The position numbers were made by a program, and so were the translations under genes. The notes beneath the pieces are model-generated. The model saw only the letters and a program-made list of their open reading frames with translations. It searched no databases and was not told where the DNA came from. Of a stretch of DNA of 59,244 nucleotides, positions 42,697 to 50,948 are shown in pieces (position 1 is the stretch's first letter; each line of letters opens with the position of its first letter). This DNA comes from Marivita sp. (GTDB taxonomy: Bacteria > Pseudomonadota > Alphaproteobacteria > Rhodobacterales > Rhodobacteraceae), in assembly GCF_017643905.1 (NCBI RefSeq), contig NZ_JAEPMO010000003.1:1-59244 (forward strand). Direction: 5' to 3'.

Positions 42697-43821
42697 TTAT
42701 CGTTTGAACCCTGCCGCCACGAAGGGCAGTTTGGCAACAGAAACAGGAAGCCGTTTGCCCCGGACTTCGCCAAAAAGCGCGGCGCCGATCTCTGCATGGC
42801 CGGCATCGACATAGCCCATGGCGACGGGCGCACCGACGGTTGGGCCAAACCCACCTGATGTGACTCCACCGATAGGCGTATCAGCCTCTGCACTGGCGAA
42901 AAGCGCCGTGCCTTCGCGCATCGGTGCCCGCCCTTCGGGCAAGAGGCCGACGCGCTTGCGCGAAATGCCTTCAGCCATCTCGCGCAGGACACGGTCGGCA
43001 CCGGGGAACCCGCCTTCGCGGTCACCCCCGGCACGGCGCATCTTCTGGATGCCCCAGGTCAGCCCACCCTCAACGGGCGAGGTGGTGGCGTCGATATCGT
43101 GCCCATAAAGGCAAAGCCCGGCTTCGAGGCGGAGCGAATCCCGAGCGCCAAGTCCGATGGCCTCCACATCCTCGTGCGCCAGCAGGGCCTTTGCCAAATC
43201 TGTGGCGGCCGCCACAGGCACGGATATCTCATATCCGTCTTCCCCTGTGTAGCCGGACCGCGACACCCAGCATTCCGCTCCGGCGATGGGCACGGTCGCC
43301 ACATCCATGAACCGCATCTCGGCCACTGACGGGTGATGCTCGGCCAATACGGCCTCAGCTTTCGGCCCCTGCAACGCCAAAAGCGCGCGGTTTTCCAACA
43401 GCTTGACTGTCACCTCAGGCTCAAGTGCCGCGCGCATCCGCGCGACATCAGCCTCTTTGCAGGCGGCATTCACAACAACGAACAGGTGATCGCCGCGGTT
43501 GGCGAACATCAGATCGTCTTCGATCCCACCCGCGTCATTGGTGAAGAAACCGTATCGCTGACGTCCCTCACCCAGACCAAGCACATCCTGCGGGATCAAT
43601 CGTTCCAGCGCGGCTTTGGCGACCTCTGGATCGTCGGATCGCAGAATCGCCTGCCCCATGTGGCTCACATCGAACAGACCCGCAGCGGCGCGGCACTGCA
43701 AGTGTTCTTTCATAACGCCAAGGCTGTATTGCACGGGCATCTCGTAGCCCGCAAACGGCACCATCTTTGCGCCCAGCGCGACATGCAGATCGTATAGCGG
43801 TGTGCGTTTCAAATCGCTCAC
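42697..43821 (-). CDS. gcvT: Glycine cleavage system T protein (aminomethyltransferase)
   Basis: About 374 residues. It transfers the one-carbon unit from GcvH to tetrahydrofolate. Features include [43 protein letters not shown] and the C-terminal barrel MGYVDAGHA. The start is most likely GTG 43821 ([11 protein letters not shown]), with GAAGGGA before it. It is the first gene behind the tandem glycine riboswitch, so the order is gcvT-gcvH-gcvP. Confidence 0.95.
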   Translation of the reverse strand: MSDLKRTPLYDLHVALGAKMVPFAGYEMPVQYSLGVMKEHLQCRAAAGLFDVSHMGQAILRSDDPEVAKAALERLIPQDVLGLGEGRQRYGFFTNDAGGIEDDLMFANRGDHLFVVVNAACKEADVARMRAALEPEVTVKLLENRALLALQGPKAEAVLAEHHPSVAEMRFMDVATVPIAGAECWVSRSGYTGEDGYEISVPVAAATDLAKALLAHEDVEAIGLGARDSLRLEAGLCLYGHDIDATTSPVEGGLTWGIQKMRRAGGDREGGFPGADRVLREMAEGISRKRVGLLPEGRAPMREGTALFASAEADTPIGGVTSGGFGPTVGAPVAMGYVDAGHAEIGAALFGEVRGKRLPVSVAKLPFVAAGFKR

Positions 43822-43899
43822 GCGGCATCCCTTCACGTTCAACCGGGTGCTTGTGATACGACAACCGGCATATTCCATCCCGCGCGACTGCGCAGACGT

Positions 43900-44061
43900 C
43901 CTATGCCCCCTCTGTCCTTTCGCCTGAGATCGTTATCCCTTCGGCGTTCCGGGTCCGGCCCGAAATCTCTCCAGAGTCTATGTCCGCGACGGTCCTTCGG
44001 CCTGAGAGTTTCCGGGGGCGGTTGCTCCTTCGGCACCGGTCAAGACCGGTTCTCCCATCGT
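43900..44061 (-). promoter_or_regulatory. Tandem glycine riboswitch upstream of gcvT
   Basis: Read on the minus strand, two copies of the glycine aptamer follow each other. Copy 1 has GGGAGAACCGG, GCCGAAGGAGCAA, AACTCTCAGGC and AAGGAC. Copy 2 has GGAGAGAT, GCCGAAGGGATAA, ATCTCAGGCGAAAGGAC and AGAGGGGGC. The linker between them is short. Tandem aptamers normally switch on gcv operons when glycine is high. It ends about 80 bases before the gcvT start. Confidence 0.93.
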
Positions 44062-44104
44062 GGATGTATGCAGTGGTAGACCGTTTTCAGAACGGTCTCA
44101 AGTG

Positions 44105-44584
44105 TCAAACTGCAAGCGCGGCTTCCCGGGCTGCGCAGGCCCGTTCGGGATTGAGAATATCCAGCAGATCCGCATTGGTGCAGACCAGCGCATCGAGCGT
44201 GATCGGGTCAAGCGACTGGTAGAACGCTTCGACAGCGTCAGTCAGGGCGGTGCGCAGAAGACAGGCCTCGGTCAGCGGACACGTGTTGTCGACATCTGCA
44301 AAGCATTCGGCCAGCGGCACAGGCGCTTCCAGCACGCGGAACACATCGCCAATCCGGATCTCGTCCGCTGGACGACCCAGTTCCAGACCGCCATTGCGGC
44401 CGCGTTGGGTGTGGAGGAACCCAAGCTGCCCCAACTGGTTGATGACCTGAGCAAGGTGATTTTCAGAAGCGTTGCACCGCTCCGCGATTTCGGACTTAGT
44501 CACAAGTCGGCCCGTGTTGGCGGCGCAGAACATGAGGACACGCATCGCGATGTTGGTTCGTTTGGTGACACGCAAAGCAGTCAT
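44105..44584 (-). CDS. nsrR: Rrf2-family regulator, NsrR-like
   Basis: About 159 residues. A winged helix (ALRVTKRTNIAMRVLMFCAAN, GGLELGRP wing) is followed by three cysteines spaced C-x7-C-x5-C in CFADVDNTCPLTEACL, which can hold an iron-sulfur cluster. This spacing fits the nitric-oxide sensor NsrR better than IscR. I chose ATG 44584 because it starts the conserved domain. The neighbouring genes do not include an obvious nitric-oxide detoxification enzyme, so the regulon is unclear. Confidence 0.8.
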   Translation of the reverse strand: MTALRVTKRTNIAMRVLMFCAANTGRLVTKSEIAERCNASENHLAQVINQLGQLGFLHTQRGRNGGLELGRPADEIRIGDVFRVLEAPVPLAECFADVDNTCPLTEACLLRTALTDAVEAFYQSLDPITLDALVCTNADLLDILNPERACAAREAALAV

Positions 44585-44667
44585 CCTTTCAGATCGGTTG
44601 GCCAAACCTACCGGTTCATGCAAAGTTGTCTTTGATATACATCAACCAATCGCGAGCAGATAGCCCC

Positions 44668-45231
44668 GTGAAGCACCTGCATTTTTTCGGCTACGGATCA
44701 TTGGTCAACAGGAATACACATAGCTTTACGCCGATCCATGCCTCGCAAATCGCGGGGTGGCGGCGAATCTGGCAGCGCGCTCCGAATCGGCCCGCAGCAT
44801 TCCTGTCGGTCATCGTCGATTCGGACAGCGTGATTGACGGGGTGATCGCGCCGGTGCCGAATCACGATTGGGTGGCGCTTGATGCCCGTGAATTTTCCTA
44901 TGCGCGCCTTGCGGTGACCGACGCGGTGCGACACGCGGCGACCGACGTGCGCGACATCTCGATCTATGCCATCCCACCCGGCGATGCGGCACCACCGGAC
45001 AAGGATCACCCGATCCTGCTCAGCTACGTAGACGCGGTTCTTCAAGGCTATCTGCGCGAATTCGGCGAAGCCGGTGCCGAGCGGTTCTGCACGACGACAG
45101 AAGGTTGGGACACCCCGGTGCGCAACGACAGGGCGGACCCGATCTACCCGCGCGCGCAGCGCCTGACCCAGCTAGAGCAGACCTTCGTCGATGACATGCT
45201 GCTGACCCTGCGTGCCAAGGTGTTTGCCTGA
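44668..45231 (+). CDS. Gamma-glutamylcyclotransferase-like protein
   Basis: About 187 residues. The N-terminal FFGYGSLVNRNTH is the YGSL motif of the gamma-glutamylcyclotransferase (AIG2/BtrG) fold, which releases 5-oxoproline from gamma-glutamyl compounds. GVIAPVPNHDWVALDARE continues the fold. The start is uncertain: the GTG at 44668 begins the fold directly, while a TTG 42 bases upstream would add 14 residues. Its stop overlaps the start of the DUF2254 gene (TGATG). Confidence 0.78.
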   Translation: MKHLHFFGYGSLVNRNTHSFTPIHASQIAGWRRIWQRAPNRPAAFLSVIVDSDSVIDGVIAPVPNHDWVALDAREFSYARLAVTDAVRHAATDVRDISIYAIPPGDAAPPDKDHPILLSYVDAVLQGYLREFGEAGAERFCTTTEGWDTPVRNDRADPIYPRAQRLTQLEQTFVDDMLLTLRAKVFA

Positions 45232-46478
45232 TGCGCGAACGCATCTGGCTCTGGCTCACACGCCTGTGGCGTCGCCCTGGCATCCGCATCTCGGCGTTTG
45301 GAAGCGCCGCATTGCTCGTGTCCCTCATCGCGCCTCTGGTCGACCGATCACTCCCCGAATGGCTGGTTGACCGCTTCTCGCGCGACGCAGTTCTGCCGAT
45401 CCTCAACATTCTTGCGTCATCGATGCTGGCGGTCACCACCTTTTCGCTGGGTATCATGGTGCAGGCGTTCCGCTCCGCCGCGGGTCAGGCGACGCCACGG
45501 GTCTACCGGCTGTTGATGCAGGACATGACAACGCTCAACGTGATGTCGGTCTTTGTCGGCGCGTTCCTGTTCTCGCTGGCCTCGATCGTGATGTTCCGGG
45601 CCGGGTTCTATGGCGAATCCGCCGCTGTGATCGTCTTTGGCCTGACCATGGTCTGCATCCTGATGATCGTGGTCGCGATCCTGCGCTGGATTGCGCATCT
45701 CAGCCAGTTGGGCAGTCTGCACCACACCCTGAACCTTGTCGAACAAGCCGCCAAGGCACCTTTGGAACGGCTTGCGCGGAAATCCAATCTCGGGGCGAGG
45801 CCTGCCGAAAATGCGCCGAAGGCTCCGAAAGGCGCGACACCGCTATTGGCCCCACGGTCGGGCTATGTGCAGTTTCTGTCACTGGCAGAACTCAACGAAC
45901 AGCTCAAAGAAACTGACGCCACCCTCTGGGTCTTTGCGCCGCCCGGCAGTTGGGTACTCAAGGACACGCCGCTGGCCTATGTCGAGGGCGAATGTGACCC
46001 CGACACCCTGATCGAGAACTTCACGATGGGCGACGAACGCACCGTCGAACAAGACGCCAGGTTTGGCCTCGTCATTCTGTCAGAGGTCGCGTCGCGCGCT
46101 CTGTCCCCCGGTGTCAACGATCCGGGCACGGCGATTGATGTGATTCACCGCATTGAACGCATCCTTTGGACACTGGGTCAGGGCATGGCCGACAAAGACC
46201 GTGACACCACGGTCGAATTCGAACAGGTGATCATCGGCACGGTCAGCGCCGAAGACCTGCTGAATGATGGCTATGCCAGCCTGATGCAGGACGGCGGCAA
46301 CCGGTTCGATGTGATGGCGCAGATGCTCAAGGCGGCAACTCGGCTGAGCAAGAGCGATTGGTCCGATCTCGCCAGTGCCGCCGAGAAGACGCGGGACACC
46401 GCATTGGGCATCATCGACCGCAAGATCGAAGACCCCGACGCGGTGAAATCGCTTCAGGAGCGGGCCAAGCGCACTTAG
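45231..46478 (+). CDS. DUF2254 membrane protein
   Basis: A 415-residue protein. Four hydrophobic segments lie in the first ~150 residues (about 20-40, 60-85, 105-125 and 133-150). A large soluble C-terminal domain (about 195-400) follows, with NDPGTAIDVIHRIERILW. DUF2254 proteins are inner-membrane proteins of unknown function. It is translationally coupled to the preceding cyclotransferase-like gene and its stop overlaps that of the convergent gltX gene. Confidence 0.85.
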   Translation: MRERIWLWLTRLWRRPGIRISAFGSAALLVSLIAPLVDRSLPEWLVDRFSRDAVLPILNILASSMLAVTTFSLGIMVQAFRSAAGQATPRVYRLLMQDMTTLNVMSVFVGAFLFSLASIVMFRAGFYGESAAVIVFGLTMVCILMIVVAILRWIAHLSQLGSLHHTLNLVEQAAKAPLERLARKSNLGARPAENAPKAPKGATPLLAPRSGYVQFLSLAELNEQLKETDATLWVFAPPGSWVLKDTPLAYVEGECDPDTLIENFTMGDERTVEQDARFGLVILSEVASRALSPGVNDPGTAIDVIHRIERILWTLGQGMADKDRDTTVEFEQVIIGTVSAEDLLNDGYASLMQDGGNRFDVMAQMLKAATRLSKSDWSDLASAAEKTRDTALGIIDRKIEDPDAVKSLQERAKRT

Positions 46479-47812
46479 GCTTTGGCGAGTTTCCGCGCCG
46501 GAATGGTCTGCAACAGCGGCAGCAGGTCCGCCATTTCAGGCCCGCGTTCCTGCCCGGTCAGCGCCTTGCGCAGCGGCATGAACAGGCCCTTGCCTTTACG
46601 TCCGGTCGCCTCTTTGACGGCGTTGGTCCAGCTGCTCCACGCATCGGGGCCAAGTGGCCCTTCGGGAAGCAACGCCATCGCTTCGGCGATGAACGCTGCG
46701 TCTTCGTCGTCGACCATGGGCTCTGCGCCATCGGCACAGAGCGTCCACCATTTGGCGATGTCATGCCGCGTGGTGATGTTGTCGCGCGCCACGTTCCAAA
46801 ACGCCTCGCCCTTGTCCGCAGGCACGCCGAGAGTGTCCAGATCGCTCTTGATGGCAGCGTAATCCAACCCGTGCAGCTTGCGCGCGGTGAGCGGGAACAG
46901 GTCTTCGAAATCGAACTTCGTCGGGGCCGACCCGAACTGGCTCAGGTCAAACCCGTCCGCGATCTCTTCCAGCGACATCCGAAGTTCCACCGGCTGCGAC
47001 GATCCCAGCCGCGCCATCAGGCTCAGCAATGCCTCTGGCTCAATGCCCTGCTCGCGGAGATCGCGCAGCGCGAGTGTGCCCAGACGCTTGGACAGCGACT
47101 CACCCTGCGGTCCGGTCAGCAACGAATGGTGTGCAAAGGACGGCACGTTGCCACCCAGTGCACGGATGATCTGGATCTGCGTTGCGGTGTTGGTCACGTG
47201 GTCCGACCCGCGCACCACATGGGTCACACCCATTTCGGTGTCATCCACGACGGATGCCAGCGTGTAGAGGATCTGTTTGTCAGCCCGGATCAGCACCGGA
47301 TCACTGACGCTGGCCGCATCAATCGAGATGTCGCCAAGGATGCCATCGGTCCAATCGATACGCTCCTGATCCAGCTTGAAGCGCCAGACGCCATCGCCAC
47401 GTTCGGCGCGCAGTTTGGCCTTTTCGTCGTCGGCCAGCGCAAGCGCCGCACGGTCATAAACCGGCGGCTTACCCATGTTCAGCTGCTTTTTGCGCTTGAG
47501 GTCGAGTTCGGTCGGCGTCTCGAACGCCTCATAAAAGCGCCCCATCTCGCGCAGCGTGTCCGCAGCCGCGTGGTACTGGTCGAGCCGCTCTGACTGCCGT
47601 TCAACCCGGTCCCACGTCAGACCCAACCACTCCAGATCCTGCTTCAGAGCATCGACATATTCTTCCTTCGACCGCTCGGGATCGGTGTCGTCGATACGCA
47701 GGATGAACGTGCCGCCGGATTTGCGGGCGATCAGGTAGTTGAACAAAGCGGTGCGCAGGTTGCCAACATGGATGTAACCGGTGGGCGACGGCGCGAAACG
47801 GGTGGTTGTCAT
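46475..47812 (-). CDS. gltX: Glutamate--tRNA ligase
   Basis: A 445-residue class I synthetase. The HIGH signature is PSPTGYIHVGNLRTAL. The KMSKS loop reads ESLSKRLGTLAL. The C-terminal anticodon-binding domain follows. The start (MTTTRFAPSPTGY) is preceded on the minus strand by AGGAGACAC. Many alphaproteobacteria have two gltX copies, one of which serves Glu-tRNA(Gln) formation; which one this is cannot be told from this window alone. Confidence 0.94.
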   Translation of the reverse strand: MTTTRFAPSPTGYIHVGNLRTALFNYLIARKSGGTFILRIDDTDPERSKEEYVDALKQDLEWLGLTWDRVERQSERLDQYHAAADTLREMGRFYEAFETPTELDLKRKKQLNMGKPPVYDRAALALADDEKAKLRAERGDGVWRFKLDQERIDWTDGILGDISIDAASVSDPVLIRADKQILYTLASVVDDTEMGVTHVVRGSDHVTNTATQIQIIRALGGNVPSFAHHSLLTGPQGESLSKRLGTLALRDLREQGIEPEALLSLMARLGSSQPVELRMSLEEIADGFDLSQFGSAPTKFDFEDLFPLTARKLHGLDYAAIKSDLDTLGVPADKGEAFWNVARDNITTRHDIAKWWTLCADGAEPMVDDEDAAFIAEAMALLPEGPLGPDAWSSWTNAVKEATGRKGKGLFMPLRKALTGQERGPEMADLLPLLQTIPARKLAKA

Positions 47813-47979
47813 GGACTGTGTCTCCTGTTGCCCGCGCTGTCTCACAAAGGGATGCTTTTGTCCAGAAAGCCCCGCACCAATGCTCTGCACCATTGCACAG
47901 TCACGAAGACGTGAACGAACAAGCTTTGGTCAATTTAGCAGCTACTCTCATGGTCATTACAAATAGGGGAGCGACCACT

Positions 47980-48933
47980 ATGTCTGAATTTTCAATGTCA
48001 CGCCGCAGCCTGCTTGCCGGGGCGGCCGCCCTTCCAATGGCAGCGGGTCTTGGCATCACCAAGGCAAACGCGGCAGGACACGCACAAGGGCCTCAGATCC
48101 CGCGCGTCAACCGCTTTGGCGTCGGCGATTTCGAAGTCACCACCATGCTGGTCGGAAGCCGCACGGTGGAAGAACCGCAAACAATCTTCGGCATGAACGT
48201 CAGCGCCGAAGAATTTGCAGCTGCCTCGGCCGAGGCACGGATCCCGGTCGACAAAGCGCAGTTCTTCTTCACGCCGACACTGGTCAACACCGGGTCCGAG
48301 CTGATCCTGTTCGACACCGGCCTCAACGGTGCCGCAACCGCGCAGGCGGTCGAGATGGCGGGATACTCCGCTGACGCCGTGACTCATGTTGTCCTGACCC
48401 ACATGCATGGCGACCATATCGGTGGCCTGATGACCGATGGCGCCGAGACCTTCGCGAACGCCGCCTACATCACCGGGCAGGCGGAATTCGACCATTGGTC
48501 CGGCACCGACAACGAAGGCTTTGCCAACAACGTCAAACCGCTGGCCGAGAAGATGTCATTCCTTGGCGACGGCGACAGTGTCACCTCGGGCATCACAGCG
48601 AAGGCAGCCTTCGGCCACACGCCGGGTCACATGACCTACATGCTCGACAGCAACGACCAGCAGCTTCTGATCCTTGCGGACCTGACAAACCACTATGTCT
48701 GGTCGCTGGCACACCCCGATTGGGAAGTCCGTTTCGACATGGACAAAGCCGCCGCAGCCGCGTCGCGCCGCAACGTGCTGGGAATGCTGGCCACCGATGC
48801 CGTGCCGTTCATCGGCTACCACATGCCCTTCCCGGGTGTGGGCTACCACATGCCCTTCCCGGGTGTGGGCTATGTCGAAACACGCGGTGACGGCTTCCAC
48901 TACGTGCCGCACAGCTATCAGCTGTTGCTCTGA
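47980..48933 (+). CDS. Tat-exported metallo-beta-lactamase-fold hydrolase
   Basis: A 317-residue MBL-fold protein. The N-terminus MSEFSMSRRSLLAGAAALP is a twin-arginine signal. The metal motif is LTHMHGDHIGGL, with further ligands in GHTPGHMTYM and DLTNHYVW. AGGGGAG precedes the ATG. The family includes lactonases and quorum-quenching enzymes, but the substrate is unknown. An exact in-frame 27-base tandem duplication near the C-terminus repeats the segment YHMPFPGVG. Confidence 0.9.
   Translation: MSEFSMSRRSLLAGAAALPMAAGLGITKANAAGHAQGPQIPRVNRFGVGDFEVTTMLVGSRTVEEPQTIFGMNVSAEEFAAASAEARIPVDKAQFFFTPTLVNTGSELILFDTGLNGAATAQAVEMAGYSADAVTHVVLTHMHGDHIGGLMTDGAETFANAAYITGQAEFDHWSGTDNEGFANNVKPLAEKMSFLGDGDSVTSGITAKAAFGHTPGHMTYMLDSNDQQLLILADLTNHYVWSLAHPDWEVRFDMDKAAAAASRRNVLGMLATDAVPFIGYHMPFPGVGYHMPFPGVGYVETRGDGFHYVPHSYQLLL
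48814..48867 (+). repeat. Exact 27-base in-frame tandem duplication
   Basis: Bases 48814-48840 and 48841-48867 are identical and each encodes GYHMPFPGV. The normal family sequence has one copy before the final YVE. Perfect identity indicates a recent event. Confidence 0.93.
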
Positions 48934-48975
48934 TCTTGGCTTGACGCGGTCATCCAACGGAGTGCTGATGCACGG

Positions 48976-49368
48976 ATGACCGCACAAGACGATATCGACG
49001 ACATCACACGTTATGCCGAGGCAGCCCTGAACGGGCTGCCTTTGCCGTTTCGCGACCTATGCCAGGACGTTCTTCTGCAGGTCGTAGACTGGCCACCGCA
49101 GGACATTTTGGACGAGCTGGAGATCGACGATCCGCTGGAACTGACCGGGCTCTATGACGGCATCCCCCTGACCGAGAAGTCCACAGGCGATCCGTCACCC
49201 TTTCCCGATCAGGTCTGGCTTTATGCCGAACCGATCCTTGCCGAATGGCGTGACCGGAAATCGGTTACGCTACAGGATCTGGTGACCCATATCGTCGTGC
49301 ATGAAATCGCGCACCACTTCGGCTGGACCGATGACGAGATCGCCGAGGTGGACCGCTGGTGGGAATAG
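48976..49368 (+). CDS. Zincin-like metallopeptidase family protein
   Basis: A 130-residue acidic protein with the HExxH zinc site VVHEIAHHFGWTDDEI near the C-terminus. It is of the DUF1025/zincin-like type common in proteobacteria and actinobacteria. It has no signal peptide, so it should be cytoplasmic. The role is not established. The ATG lies 43 bases after the hydrolase stop. Confidence 0.85.
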   Translation: MTAQDDIDDITRYAEAALNGLPLPFRDLCQDVLLQVVDWPPQDILDELEIDDPLELTGLYDGIPLTEKSTGDPSPFPDQVWLYAEPILAEWRDRKSVTLQDLVTHIVVHEIAHHFGWTDDEIAEVDRWWE

Positions 49369-49395
49369 CTCGACGCTGCGTCGCAAACCCCAGGC

Positions 49396-50793
49396 TCAGC
49401 CGTCCGTCAAAGCCCCATTGACCCACTCGCCCGTGGCGGTTTCTCCGGATGCATAACGCATGGTGCCGGTGCCCTGACGTTTGCCGTCAAGGAACGTGCC
49501 CTCATAGACATCGCCATTGGCATAGGTCGCGGTTCCCTGACCGCTGATCTCGCCGTTCTGCCACTCGCCAACGTATTTGAAACCGTCCGCCATGGTGATC
49601 TCACCCTGACCGTGACGTTGCCCATCGGCGAACTGGCCCACATAGACCGTGCCATCGGTATAGGTCGCGGTCCCCTGCCCGTGGCGCTGGCCATCAAGCC
49701 ATTCGCCCTCGTATTTGTAGCCGTCAGGGTAAGTCATGACGCCGACACCGTGGTTGCGGGCGTTCTTGAACTCGCCTTCATATACCAAACCATTGGCATA
49801 GACCGCACGGCCCTTGCCGTCGATCACGCCATCGACCCAGACCCCTTCATAGGTCGAGCCATCGGGATAGGTGATCTTGCCCTCACCATTGGCCAGATCG
49901 CCCCGGAACTGGCCTTCGTACACCGACCCGTCGGGATAGGTGACCTTGCCGATGCCTTCGATCTGGCCCGCGACCCACGCGCCCTCATAGCGATAGCCAT
50001 CAGTGCCGATGAACGTACCCTGACCGTGGCGCAGGTCGTCCTTGAACTCACCCTCATAAACGTCGCCATTGGCATAACGCACGGTGCCCTGCCCATCGCG
50101 ACGCCCGGCGACCAGCTGACCCTCGTAGACATCGCCGTTGGATTGCGTCAGCGTGCCGATCCCGTCGATCTGACCGTCTTTCCACATCCCATCATAGATC
50201 AGTCCGTCAGGCATGGTCAGCTTGCCCTGACCCTCACGGTCGCCATCTGCAACGCGGCCTTCATAGATCGACCCGTCCGGGTAGGTGATGGTCCCGTTGC
50301 CTTCCTTGACGCCGTTGATCCAGTCGCCTTCGTAGACATAGCCGCCCGGGCTTTGCATCGTGCCACGCCCATGATGCAGCGCATTGCGGAATGACCCTTC
50401 GTAGCGCACGCCATTGGCATAGAGCGCCACACCCTGCCCGGTGATCTTGCCGTCGAGCCATGACCCCTCGTAGGTCGACCCATCCGCGAATACGATCTTG
50501 CCGATCCCTTCGGGTTTGCCCTTGGCGAACTGGCCTTCATAGACCGACCCATTGGGAAAACGGGCGACACCGTTGCCCCGGATTTCGCCCTCGACCCAAT
50601 CGCCAGTGTACTCATAGCCATTCGGCAGACGGTAGGTGCCGGTGCCGTGCTGCAACCCGTTGAGGAAAGTGCCTTCGTAGACACCTCCATCATCATATTG
50701 CTTGGTCTGCACCTCGGCGTTCTGCGCCACGACACCCTGTGCGAGGAAAAGTGCGACTGCCGCACCCAAAAAGACGTTGCTGCCCGGTCTCAT
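49396..50793 (-). CDS. Exported MORN-repeat protein (18 full repeats)
   Basis: A 465-residue protein: a Sec signal (residues 1-27, hydrophobic GAAVALFLAQGVVAQ) and then 18 complete MORN repeats plus one partial, every one exactly 23 residues long with the pattern YEGxWxxGxxxGxGxxxYxDG. There is no other domain. MORN arrays form extended beta-hairpin sheets that bind lipid or protein, or act as scaffolds. I chose the Met that begins the signal peptide. It is divergent from nadE. Confidence 0.92.
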   Translation of the reverse strand: MRPGSNVFLGAAVALFLAQGVVAQNAEVQTKQYDDGGVYEGTFLNGLQHGTGTYRLPNGYEYTGDWVEGEIRGNGVARFPNGSVYEGQFAKGKPEGIGKIVFADGSTYEGSWLDGKITGQGVALYANGVRYEGSFRNALHHGRGTMQSPGGYVYEGDWINGVKEGNGTITYPDGSIYEGRVADGDREGQGKLTMPDGLIYDGMWKDGQIDGIGTLTQSNGDVYEGQLVAGRRDGQGTVRYANGDVYEGEFKDDLRHGQGTFIGTDGYRYEGAWVAGQIEGIGKVTYPDGSVYEGQFRGDLANGEGKITYPDGSTYEGVWVDGVIDGKGRAVYANGLVYEGEFKNARNHGVGVMTYPDGYKYEGEWLDGQRHGQGTATYTDGTVYVGQFADGQRHGQGEITMADGFKYVGEWQNGEISGQGTATYANGDVYEGTFLDGKRQGTGTMRYASGETATGEWVNGALTDG

Positions 50794-50948
50794 TTGTTCG
50801 GTATCCCACTCATGTCCGTTGCCATGACCCTGTGACCGAAACCTAAGCGACCGGGCGGGGTCAGACAATGTCTTATCCGACAAGACGCTTTCCCTCGCGC
50901 AGGGTTCTGCTATGTCACCCGCGATATCGGGAAAGGAAGGACCGCCCC

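Noticed and set aside
44585-44667. An NsrR operator between the divergent regulator and cyclotransferase genes
   Set aside because: There is a TTTGATATACATCAA-like stretch, but it does not match a full NsrR palindrome well enough to call.
49396-50793. 69-base periodicity as a CRISPR or minisatellite
   Set aside because: The period is exactly that of 23-residue MORN repeats in an open frame behind a signal peptide.
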